Positions 1-6,497 of a stretch of 7,150 nt of DNA are shown piece by piece. Position numbers and translations under genes: made by a program. Under the pieces are notes generated by a model. That model ran no database searches. It was not told where the DNA came from and saw nothing but the letters and a program-made list of their open reading frames with translations. The stretch lies in NCBI GenBank assembly GCA_031376305.1, contig JANMDM010000205.1, forward strand, positions 1 through 7,150, written 5' to 3'. Within the stretch, counting starts at the first letter, position 1; every line of letters begins with the position of its first letter. The stretch comes from TMP-24 sp031376305. GTDB lineage: Bacteria; Pseudomonadota; Alphaproteobacteria; Rhodobacterales; Rhodobacteraceae.

Positions 1-23
1 CCTTGCGCGCTATAACCCGCCCG

Positions 24-1619
24 TCAGGAAACGTCGAACACCAATGGCTTGATCTGCTGGAACTTGCCGGTGTCGCTCAGCTTTTTCACCACATCCGGGT
101 GCAGCGCTTCGTCAAGATATAACAGCGCGATGGCGTCAAGCCCGGCACCCGACCGGCCAAGGGTGAAGTTGGCGATGTTCACGCCAGCATCGCCCAGCGC
201 CTGACCAAGTGTGCCGATGATCCCCGGTGTGTCTTCGTTGGTGGTGTAAAGCATATGCGCGCCGATCTCGGCATCGACATTGATCCCTTTGATCTGGATA
301 AAGCGCGGCTTGCCATCGCTGAACACCGTCCCGGCGATTGAACGTTCGCGTTTGTCGGTGACCACCGTCAGCTTCATATAGCCATCAAATACCCCGCCCT
401 TTTCTTGCCGGGTCGTGGCGATCTGCACGCCGCGTTCCTTGGCGATCACCGGGGCGGACACCATGTTCACATCCGGGTTGGTGGCCTTCATGATCCCGGC
501 AATCGCCGCACAATTAAGCGCCGCAAGGTTCATCTGGCTGACCGTACCATCATAAAGCACATTGATCGCCCGGATCGGCTCATCCGTCAGCTGCCCGGCA
601 AAAGCCCCCAAATGCCCGGAAAGCTTCAGCCAAGGCCCCATGACCACGGCTTCCTCGGCGGTGACCGAGGGCATGTTCAGCGCGTTCTGCACCGCCCCGG
701 TCAGCAGATAGTCTGACATCTGTTCGGCCACCTGCAGGGCGACGTTCTCTTGCGCCTCGGTGGTCGAGGCCCCCAAATGCGGGGTGACAACCACATTCGC
801 AAGCCCGAACAGCGGTGATGCGGTTGCAGGCTCCACCTCAAAGACATCAAACGCCGCACCCGCCACATGGCCGGACTTCAGCGCCTCGGCCAAAGCCGCC
901 TCATCCACCAGCCCGCCACGGGCGCAGTTGATAATCCGCACGCCTTTCTTGGCTTTGGCCAAGGCTTCGCGCGACAGGATGTTACGGGTCTTGTCGGTCA
1001 AAGGCACATGCAGCGTGATGAAATCGGCACGGTGAAGCAGCTCGTCCAACTCGACCTTGGTGACGCCGATCGTCTTGGCACGCTCCTCCGACAAGAAGGG
1101 ATCATAGGCGATGACTTTCATATGCAGCCCCACGGCGCGATTGCACACAATGCCGCCGATATTGCCCGCACCAATCACACCAAGGGTTTTGTTGAACAGT
1201 TCCACCCCCATGAAGCGGTTCTTTTCCCACTTGCCCTCATGGGTCGAAACACTGGCCTCGGGCAATTGCCGCGCCACCGCGAACATCATCGCGATTGCAT
1301 GTTCGGCAGTGGTGATCGAATTGCCGAAGGGCGTGTTCATGACGATCACGCCTTTCTTGGACGCGGCCGGGATATCGACGTTATCCACCCCGATGCCGGC
1401 GCGACCGATGACCTTTAGCCTGGTTGCCGCCGCCAGAAGCTTTTCGCTGACTTTGGTGGCCGAACGAATCGCCAAACCGTCATATTGTCCGATGATTTCA
1501 AGAAGCTTGTCTTTGTCCTTGCCCAGATCAGGCAGGTAATCCACCTCGACTCCGCGGTCACGGAATATCTGGACGGCGGTTTCAGAGAGTTGGTCGGAGA
1601 CGAGAACTTTGGGTGCCAT
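24..1619 (-). CDS. serA: D-3-phosphoglycerate dehydrogenase, long (type I) form
   Basis: Catalyses the first step of cytosolic serine synthesis, the NAD-dependent oxidation of 3-phosphoglycerate to 3-phosphohydroxypyruvate. The 531-residue length matches the long form with four parts. These are a split substrate-binding domain, a Rossmann domain with GAGNIG at 150-155 and the NAD-ribose-binding Asp at 173, an intervening (ASB) domain at about 320-440, and a C-terminal ACT domain at about 455-525. The dehydrogenase residues are present: Arg234 in CARGG, Glu263 in EVEP and His281 in TPHLGAST. The ATG is preceded by AAAGGA (1628-1633) with an 8-base gap, which supports this start. It lies 82 bases downstream of serC on the same strand and is probably in its transcript. 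ACT domains in this family often bind serine, but feedback inhibition here is inferred. The stop is 23 bases from the window edge, so no terminator can be assessed. Confidence 0.98.
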   Translation of the reverse strand: MAPKVLVSDQLSETAVQIFRDRGVEVDYLPDLGKDKDKLLEIIGQYDGLAIRSATKVSEKLLAAATRLKVIGRAGIGVDNVDIPAASKKGVIVMNTPFGNSITTAEHAIAMMFAVARQLPEASVSTHEGKWEKNRFMGVELFNKTLGVIGAGNIGGIVCNRAVGLHMKVIAYDPFLSEERAKTIGVTKVELDELLHRADFITLHVPLTDKTRNILSREALAKAKKGVRIINCARGGLVDEAALAEALKSGHVAGAAFDVFEVEPATASPLFGLANVVVTPHLGASTTEAQENVALQVAEQMSDYLLTGAVQNALNMPSVTAEEAVVMGPWLKLSGHLGAFAGQLTDEPIRAINVLYDGTVSQMNLAALNCAAIAGIMKATNPDVNMVSAPVIAKERGVQIATTRQEKGGVFDGYMKLTVVTDKRERSIAGTVFSDGKPRFIQIKGINVDAEIGAHMLYTTNEDTPGIIGTLGQALGDAGVNIANFTLGRSGAGLDAIALLYLDEALHPDVVKKLSDTGKFQQIKPLVFDVS

Positions 1620-1642
1620 TTTGGAAGTCCTTTGAATGGAGC

Positions 1643-1695
1643 GGCGGGATGAATCCCGCCCTACTTGGGTTCTGTAGGGCGGGGTTCACCCCGCC
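1643..1695. repeat. Pair of REP-like palindromes in inverted arrangement
   Basis: Two GC-rich hairpins fill the serC-serA gap. The first (1643-1660) has arms GGCGGGA and TCCCGCC around the loop TGAA. The second (1678-1695) has arms GGCGGGG and CCCCGCC around TTCA. Each extends by a 4-base tail toward the middle, and the two 22-base units (1643-1664 and 1674-1695) are inverted copies of one another separated by a 9-base spacer. They differ at only two positions, and those two bases pair with each other in the stem, so pairing is preserved (A-T in one, G-C in the other). This resembles the paired organisation of bacterial REP/BIME elements. Genome-wide repetition cannot be seen here. In RNA it would form one long or two short hairpins between the serC and serA messages. 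Confidence 0.75.
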
Positions 1696-1701
1696 ACACA
1701 C

Positions 1702-2859
1702 TCATGCAGTCACGGATTGCGCTTCGATCTCGGCCTCGAATGCCCAGTCGATCCAGGGCATCAGGGCTGCAACATCGGCGGTTTCCACCGTCGCCCCACA
1801 CCAGATACGCAGGCCCGGCGGTGCGTCGCGGTAGGCGCCCGCATCCAGTGCAACGCCTTCCGTCTCCAGCCGCTTGGCGACGGCCTTGGCGAAAGCCGCG
1901 CCGTCCTTGATCCGTGGGTCGGTGAACTTCAGGCAGACAGAGGTCGTCGAAGCCGTCGCCGGATCGGCGGCAAGGTTCTCGATCCAGCTCCGCTGCGCCA
2001 CGAATCCGGCAATCACCGCCGCATTCGCCTCACACCGGGCGATCAGAGCTGGCAACCCGCCCCGGTCCTGCGCCCATTTCAGCGTCACCAGATAGTCCTC
2101 AACCGCCAACATCGATGGCGTGTTGATTGTCTCGCCCTCGAAAATCCCGTCGATCAGCTTGCCACCCTTGGTCAGGCGGAAGATTTTTGGCATCGGCCAG
2201 CCAGGCGTATGGCTTTCCAGCCGGGCAACGGCGCGGGGCGACAGAACCAGCATGCCATGCGCACCTTCACCGCCCAGCACCTTTTGCCAGGAGAAGGTCA
2301 CCACATCAAGCTTGTCCCACGGCAGATCCATCGCAAATGCCGCACTGGTCGCATCGCAAATCGTCAGCCCGGCACGCTCCGCCGGGATCGCATCGCCATT
2401 CGGCAGACGCACACCCGAGGTCGTGCCATTCCAGGTGAAAATCACATCGCGGTCAAAATCAACCTCAGCGAAATCGACGATCTCGCCGTAGGCCGCCTTG
2501 CGTACCGTCGCGTCCAGCTTCAGCTGCTTGACCACATCGGTGGCCCAACCTTCGCCAAAGCTCTCCCAGGTCAAAACCTCGACCCCACGTGGTCCCAGAA
2601 GCGACCACATCGCCATTTCCATGGCGCCGGTATCAGACGCGGGAACGATGGCGATCCGGTAGCCTGCGGGCACCCGCAGCACGTCTCGCGTCAGATCAAT
2701 GGCTTCTTTCAGCTTGGCCTTGCCCACCGCGGCACGATGCGACCGCCCCAGCGGCGCGCCTGCCAGCATATCCAATGAAAATCCGGGGATTTTGGCGCAA
2801 GGGCCAGAAGAAAAGCGCGGGTTCATCGGCCGCGCGGCCGGTTTGAGAGTACCGTTCAT
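1702..2859 (-). CDS. serC: Phosphoserine aminotransferase, alphaproteobacterial/Methanosarcina-type variant
   Basis: A cytosolic PLP enzyme of 385 residues that transfers an amino group from glutamate to 3-phosphohydroxypyruvate to give phosphoserine, the second step of serine synthesis. The PLP-binding lysine is Lys193 in FSWQK, followed by the glycine-rich LGGEGAHG. Asp169 in CDATSA fits the residue that contacts the PLP pyridine nitrogen. The N-terminal RFSSGPCAK and GRSHR (38-42) segments match the substrate-binding region. The motifs fit the variant subfamily known from alphaproteobacteria and Methanosarcina rather than the E. coli SerC type. The ATG follows GGAAGGA at a normal distance. 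It is the first gene of the serC-serA unit and sits behind a structured leader. The C-terminus is intact, and the order serC-serA is the one usual for this group. Confidence 0.96.
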   Translation of the reverse strand: MNGTLKPAARPMNPRFSSGPCAKIPGFSLDMLAGAPLGRSHRAAVGKAKLKEAIDLTRDVLRVPAGYRIAIVPASDTGAMEMAMWSLLGPRGVEVLTWESFGEGWATDVVKQLKLDATVRKAAYGEIVDFAEVDFDRDVIFTWNGTTSGVRLPNGDAIPAERAGLTICDATSAAFAMDLPWDKLDVVTFSWQKVLGGEGAHGMLVLSPRAVARLESHTPGWPMPKIFRLTKGGKLIDGIFEGETINTPSMLAVEDYLVTLKWAQDRGGLPALIARCEANAAVIAGFVAQRSWIENLAADPATASTTSVCLKFTDPRIKDGAAFAKAVAKRLETEGVALDAGAYRDAPPGLRIWCGATVETADVAALMPWIDWAFEAEIEAQSVTA

Positions 2860-2861
2860 GG

Positions 2862-2928
2862 TATCCTTCCAGATATATGCCCTTCGGTGGGGAAGGGTGT
2901 CCCGCCGCCACCGTTAAGGGTCTGCGGC
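2862..2928 (-). promoter_or_regulatory. serC leader RNA, cis-regulatory structure with sequestered RBS
   Basis: The transcript upstream of serC can form three successive hairpins. Hairpin 1 (2928 to 2904) pairs GCCGC with GCGGC, with an inner ACC/GGU stem closing the loop CUUAAC. Hairpin 2 (2897 to 2880) pairs CCCUUC with GAAGGG around CCCACC. Hairpin 3 (2875 to 2862) pairs UAUCU with GGAUA around the loop GGAA, placing the serC Shine-Dalgarno GGAAGGA inside the hairpin. Position, gene context and an RBS-embedding last stem agree with the serC motif described by comparative genomics ahead of serC-serA in alphaproteobacteria. That identification is from memory of the family, not a covariance-model hit. 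The upstream limit, promoter and ligand or trigger are not visible. Hairpin boundaries were paired by eye without energy calculation. Confidence 0.72.
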
Positions 2929-3016
2929 CTCTGGCGCAAGCGCAAAAATTGCTCTAATCCGCCGCTTGAGCGCATGAAACCGACGCCAGCCGTCCACGAT
3001 CGGAAACCTGCCACCC

Positions 3017-3889
3017 ATGTTCACCGCAACCCTTCTGGCCAACCCCAAACGCGCCAACCTTGATCGAGCGGCGGTCGAATCGCTGCGCGACGCTTGGGGT
3101 GGCGGGGACGCACGCTGGCTCAACCCCGGCATCGCCGCCGAGTTTTTCTTGGCCGAAATCCCCTCCAACCGCTGGCAGATCTGGGAGGGGCTGCAAGGGA
3201 TGGGCCTTGATCTCGTGGTGCAAAAGTCTGAAGGTCGCAAAAAGAAGATGCTGCTTGCCGATATGGATTCCACCATGATTCAGCAAGAATGCATTGACGA
3301 ACTGGCCGATGTCGCGGGCAAGGGCGCGCGTGTTGCCGCCATCACCGCGCGGGCGATGAACGGCGAGCTGGATTTTGAGGCGGCCCTGATCGAACGGGTC
3401 GACCTGCTGCGCAATCTTCCCGAAGCCGTCATTGCCCAGGTGCTGAAAGACCGCATCACCTATACGCCCGGTGGCAGCACCCTTGTCGCCACGATGAAAG
3501 CCAATGGCGGCCACGCAGCCCTTGTGTCGGGCGGTTTCACCGCCTTTACCGGGGCAGTGGCTGCCCATCTTGGTTTCGACGAACACCGCGCCAACACCGT
3601 GCTGATTTCCTGCGGCAAACTGACCGGCGACGTCGCCCGCCCGATCCTTGGCCGTGAGGCGAAGGTGGCAGCCTTGCACGACATCACCGCCCGCCTTGGC
3701 ATCACCCCGGCCGAGGTCATCGCCGTCGGCGACGGGGCCAACGACCTTGGCATGCTGGGGCTTGCCGGGGCGGGTGTCGCCCTTCACGCCAAGCCCGCAG
3801 TCGCCGCTCAATGCGACATTCGCATCAACCACGGCGACCTGACGGCGCTGTTGTATATCCAGGGTTATGCGGCCACCGATTTCTGCTGA
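3017..3889 (+). CDS. serB: Phosphoserine phosphatase (HAD superfamily)
   Basis: Hydrolyses L-phosphoserine to serine and phosphate, the last step of the pathway, in the cytosol with Mg2+. The 290-residue protein has all four HAD motifs. Motif I is DMDST with the nucleophile Asp82 and acid/base Asp84. Motif II is Ser171 in SGGFT, motif III is probably Lys216, and motif IV is GDGAND with Asp239 and Asp243. Residues 1-75 form an N-terminal extension of the sort seen in proteobacterial SerB. The ECIDELA segment just after motif I is typical of the family. The start is the ATG at 3017; only a weak GGAAA lies upstream. It is divergent from serC-serA, so the three serine enzymes are split into two transcripts from one 157-base spacer. 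The TSUP gene follows after 54 bases on the same strand. Confidence 0.96.
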   Translation: MFTATLLANPKRANLDRAAVESLRDAWGGGDARWLNPGIAAEFFLAEIPSNRWQIWEGLQGMGLDLVVQKSEGRKKKMLLADMDSTMIQQECIDELADVAGKGARVAAITARAMNGELDFEAALIERVDLLRNLPEAVIAQVLKDRITYTPGGSTLVATMKANGGHAALVSGGFTAFTGAVAAHLGFDEHRANTVLISCGKLTGDVARPILGREAKVAALHDITARLGITPAEVIAVGDGANDLGMLGLAGAGVALHAKPAVAAQCDIRINHGDLTALLYIQGYAATDFC

Positions 3890-3943
3890 CTTTACTTTCC
3901 CGGCCCGCACGCAAATGCTGCGCCACCCAACCCGAGGCGCCCG

Positions 3944-4702
3944 GTGATCGAAATCTCCCTGAACCTGACCCTGCTGCTGATCACCGCCGGGTTTATCGCG
4001 GGCATCGTCGACAGCATCGCCGGCGGCGGCGGCCTTATCACCGTCCCCGCCCTGCTGCTGGCAGGGCTTCCGCCAATTCAGGCGCTGGCAACGAACAAGG
4101 TCCAAGGCGCTTTCGGCGCAGGCACCGCGGCGTTGGCCTATTCGCGCCGCGGCCATGTCGATCTGCGCCGTCAGATCCTGCCCGCCGCTTTGGCATTTGG
4201 TGCGGCCTTCGCAGGCTCAAAACTCGTCCCCTCCATTCCGGTCGCCACGATGAAGCTGCTGTTACCTTTGGTGCTTGTCGTGATCGCGCTGTTTTTCGCA
4301 CTCAAACCCAGCCTCACCGATGCTGACCGCGACCAACGCCTCAGCCCGGCGCTCTTCACGGCAATGGTTGTGCCGATCGTTGGCTTTTACGACGGGCTGG
4401 TCGGTCCCGGAGCCGGGTCATTCTTCGTAATCGGCTTTGTATTGCTGGCCGGTCATGGCATCTTGAAAGCCACCGCCCACACAAAACTGCTCAACTTCGC
4501 CTCGAACACCGGCAGCCTTCTGGCCTTTGCCCTTGCGGGCGCGCCGCTCTGGGGTCTCGGGCTGGCGATGGGGCTGGCGCAAGCTGCAGGCGCGCAGCTC
4601 GGCTCCCATCTCGCCATGCGGGTCGGTGCCCGCCTGATCAAACCGCTGCTGACCGTGACCTCAACTGCCATGGCGCTCCGGCTGATCTGGCAAATGCTTT
4701 GA
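3944..4702 (+). CDS. TauE/SafE (TSUP) family membrane transporter, GTG start
   Basis: A predicted inner-membrane permease of 252 residues with about seven to eight hydrophobic segments, mostly between residues 5-120 and 136-250. It shows the two-fold internal repeat of the TSUP (DUF81) family. The first half has GFIAGIVDSIAGGGGLITVP (17-36) and ATNKVQ. The second half has the matching GFYDGLVGPGAGSFF (147-161) and the HTKLLNFASNTGS stretch. The start is a GTG preceded by GAGG (3934-3937) with a 6-base gap; no in-frame ATG fits the conserved N-terminus. Family members have been linked to export or uptake of sulfite, sulfoacetate and other small sulfur or organic anions, but the substrate cannot be read from the sequence. 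Its place 54 bases behind serB suggests co-transcription; a role connected to serine is only inference. Confidence 0.9.
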   Translation: MIEISLNLTLLLITAGFIAGIVDSIAGGGGLITVPALLLAGLPPIQALATNKVQGAFGAGTAALAYSRRGHVDLRRQILPAALAFGAAFAGSKLVPSIPVATMKLLLPLVLVVIALFFALKPSLTDADRDQRLSPALFTAMVVPIVGFYDGLVGPGAGSFFVIGFVLLAGHGILKATAHTKLLNFASNTGSLLAFALAGAPLWGLGLAMGLAQAAGAQLGSHLAMRVGARLIKPLLTVTSTAMALRLIWQML

Positions 4703-4710
4703 TCCCATTC

Positions 4711-4739
4711 GTCTTCGCCAAAATATCCCCGCCGGAGGC
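4711..4739. repeat. Candidate Rhodobacteraceae-type intergenic motif
   Basis: Immediately after the transporter stop lies an AT-containing core (CCAAAATAT) followed by CCCCGCCGGAGGC. Closely similar strings, from memory, recur at gene ends in many Rhodobacteraceae genomes, which is why it is listed. Only one copy is in this window, so repetition is not shown here. No function is known to me; its place in a convergent gap would suit a transcript-end or processing element. Confidence 0.35.
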
Positions 4740-4760
4740 TTCAGCCCGTCCGGCAGACGG
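4737..4760. terminator. Weak hairpins in the convergent gap, possible terminator
   Basis: Between the convergent transporter and asparaginase genes are two small adjoining palindromes. One is GGCT/AGCC around TC (4737-4746). The other is CCGTC/GACGG around CGGCA (4746-4760). They share a base, so only one can form fully at a time. No T-run follows on either strand, so this would not be a classic intrinsic terminator. It is the only plausible transcript-end structure in the gap. Confidence 0.25.
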
Positions 4761-4770
4761 AATCATTCGT

Positions 4771-5763
4771 TCAGCAAAACCCCGGCGCCAACCGCATCTC
4801 GCCCGTCACCATCCCGCGCCGGTTCAGCTGCGGTCCGCTCAGATATCTTGCAACGACCGGGTGACCTGCCGTCAACACGCCAAGGCGCAGCAGCAGTGCG
4901 GTGATTGCCGCCTCGGACCCGCGGCTGCCGCCGTCGACGATCTTCAGCGCGACGCCCAGTTTCCGCTCGGGCAAAATCGCAACAAAGATACCCTCGGCAC
5001 CGGATTTGACCGCGACCTTGCCGCCCATCGCCCGCATGAAAGCGGTGGAGGCGCCGGTCTCGCCGGAGACCAGCTCGGGATAGGCTGTCATCGCCCCGGT
5101 CAGCCGCGCTGCGGCGCGCTGGCGGGTCGGACCCTCGGGATTGGCCGCAGCGAAAAATGCCATGGCGCGGGCTAGGCCATGCACCGTGGTTGCGAAATTC
5201 GGGGCCGAACAGCCGTCAATTCCGAATCCCGGCGAAATCAGGCCTGTGACCTCCTCAAAGGCCGATTTTACCGCGATCTGGACCGGATGTGCGGGGTCTA
5301 TGTATTCCGGCCCGGCCCTCAGATGACGGGTAAGTGTCAGAAAGCCGGTATGCTTGCCCGAACAATTGTTGTGGATCTGGCACGGCCTGGCCGCCGAGCA
5401 GACCAGCGCCTTTCGCGCCTCCGGATCGTCCGGTAATTGTGGGCCGCAGCGCAGATCGGACTCTGACAGTCCCAGATCGCTCAGCCAGCGGGTGACCCGG
5501 TCGGTGTGAATCGCGGCACCCTTGTGGCTGGCGCAGGCCAGCGCCAGATGAGCGTCCGTCAGCCCTGCCGCATCCGCCGCCCCGCTTTCGATCAGCGGCA
5601 GCGCCTGCAGCATCTTGCACGACGATCGCGGAAATATCACCGCCTCGGGCTCGCCCCAGGCCTCGACGATATTGCCTTTTTCGTCGCAAATCACCGCATG
5701 GCCCGCATGCCGGCTTTCCAGCATTCCACCCCGCCACAGGCCCACCATCTCTGCCGCTGCCAT
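4771..5763 (-). CDS. L-asparaginase, Rhizobium etli type (class 3, zinc-binding)
   Basis: Predicted cytosolic hydrolase of asparagine to aspartate and ammonia, 330 residues, of the asparaginase family typified by R. etli ReAV rather than the E. coli AnsA/AnsB fold. The signature residues known from ReAV are all in place. They include the two Ser-Lys pairs, Ser47 with Lys50 in RSSCK, and Ser79 in CASHK with Lys253 in VKSGAEG. The zinc-site residues are Cys134 and Lys137 in NNCSGKHTG and Asp183 and Cys185 in DGCSAP. The chosen ATG at 5763 has GGAGG five bases upstream. A further in-frame ATG at 5790 would add nine residues but has no ribosome site. No signal peptide is evident. It is convergent with the TSUP gene and divergent from the IalB gene. 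Gene names vary in this family, so none is assigned. Confidence 0.93.
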   Translation of the reverse strand: MAAAEMVGLWRGGMLESRHAGHAVICDEKGNIVEAWGEPEAVIFPRSSCKMLQALPLIESGAADAAGLTDAHLALACASHKGAAIHTDRVTRWLSDLGLSESDLRCGPQLPDDPEARKALVCSAARPCQIHNNCSGKHTGFLTLTRHLRAGPEYIDPAHPVQIAVKSAFEEVTGLISPGFGIDGCSAPNFATTVHGLARAMAFFAAANPEGPTRQRAAARLTGAMTAYPELVSGETGASTAFMRAMGGKVAVKSGAEGIFVAILPERKLGVALKIVDGGSRGSEAAITALLLRLGVLTAGHPVVARYLSGPQLNRRGMVTGEMRLAPGFC

Positions 5764-5768
5764 TTTAG

Positions 5769-5773
5769 CCTCC
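5769..5773 (-). promoter_or_regulatory. Shine-Dalgarno site deciding the asparaginase start
   Basis: On the minus strand GGAGG is followed by CTAAA and then ATG at 5763. The site lies inside the longer reading frame that opens at 5790, which itself has no purine-rich site upstream. This favours the shorter protein. The catalytic residue numbers then fall within one position of those of the R. etli enzyme over the first 140 residues, which independently supports the choice. Confidence 0.8.
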
Positions 5774-5944
5774 GATCTTGGGTCATCCATGCGCGAAAAA
5801 CTGCCGCCGGGGCTTTCCCAGCCTGCACCGGATGCGTTATGTGTTCCTTATCGAGTTGATATGCGCCCTGCTATTGAAAAAGGTGCCACAAGGCATCGCA
5901 AAAACCGGGTGCCGGGCAAACCAAGGCTGGAGGCCGCTGAGAAC

Positions 5945-6469
5945 ATGAAATCTGCAATGCAAGGCGTAATGGGCGCGGCCCTGTTGGCTCTGACGCTGGC
6001 CGGTGGGGCAACAGCGCAGGTTTCGACCAACCGGGTGGCCGCCAACACCGATTGGAGCGTGTTTGTCGAAGGCAACCCGCAAGAATGCTGGGGGGTTTCG
6101 GCCCCGACTGAAACGATCAACACCAAGGATGGCAAAGCCGTTGCGGTGCGGCGCGGCGATATTTTGCTGTTCATCACCTATAGCCCCGGCAAGGCTGGCG
6201 AGGTTTCCTTTTCTGGCGGTTATCCCTTTGCGCCCGGATCAACGGTGGAGCTGGATATTGGCGGCACGAAGTTTGATCTGTTCAGCGACGGCGAGTGGGC
6301 ATGGTCCGCGTCCCCGGAAGACGACACCAAGATCATTGAGGTGCTGAAATCCGGAACCTCGGCCATCGCCACCGCCCATTCGGCACGCGGCACCCAGACC
6401 CAGGACACCTTCTCGCTTAACGGATTCTCGGCAGCGGTCGACGAAGCCTCAAAACGCTGCGCCGGCTGA
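5945..6469 (+). CDS. Invasion-associated locus B (IalB) family secreted protein
   Basis: A 174-residue protein with a Sec signal peptide: basic start MKSAMQ, hydrophobic stretch at about 8-21, and a cleavage site after Ala-Thr-Ala at 22-24. The mature part of about 150 residues begins with DWSVFVEG and ECWGVS, shows the glycine-rich segment SFSGGYPFAPGS, and ends RCAG. Cys48 and Cys172 are the only cysteines and could form a disulfide. This pattern is that of the IalB family, first described in Bartonella and widespread in free-living alphaproteobacteria, where the function is unclear; periplasmic location is inferred from the signal. The frame stays open upstream to 5615, across the divergent asparaginase, but the signal peptide and GGAGG at 5929-5933 (11-base gap, rather long) point to the ATG at 5945. 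hisN follows 28 bases downstream on the same strand. Confidence 0.88.
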   Translation: MKSAMQGVMGAALLALTLAGGATAQVSTNRVAANTDWSVFVEGNPQECWGVSAPTETINTKDGKAVAVRRGDILLFITYSPGKAGEVSFSGGYPFAPGSTVELDIGGTKFDLFSDGEWAWSASPEDDTKIIEVLKSGTSAIATAHSARGTQTQDTFSLNGFSAAVDEASKRCAG

Positions 6470-6497
6470 CCTTGCCACCCCAATGGGAGCGTCCAAC

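Noticed and set aside
1717..2778. A 353-codon open frame on the plus strand opposite serC
   Set aside because: It is rich in Arg, His, Gln and Pro with no domain pattern and is the antisense shadow of a clear PLP enzyme.
2930..3016. Sigma-70-like -10/-35 boxes for serC and serB in the divergent spacer (for example TTAGAG on minus, CTAATC on plus)
   Set aside because: No pair with both boxes near consensus and a 16-18 base gap was found, so a promoter call would be guesswork.
2954..4156. A 400-codon open frame on the minus strand opposite serB and the start of the transporter gene
   Set aside because: It lies antisense to serB, whose four HAD motifs are unmistakable. Its translation is low in hydrophobic residues and without recognisable motifs, as expected for a shadow frame in GC-rich DNA.
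5764..5790. Longer asparaginase start at 5790
   Set aside because: No ribosome-binding site lies upstream of it, whereas the ATG at 5763 has GGAGG at five bases and gives numbering in line with the R. etli enzyme.
5856..5861. TTGATA as a -35 box for the IalB gene
   Set aside because: The position 17 bases downstream reads AAAAGG, which does not resemble a -10 box.
5615..5944. N-terminal extension of the IalB-family protein back to 5615
   Set aside because: The extension overlaps the asparaginase gene on the other strand and would bury an otherwise textbook signal peptide starting at 5945.
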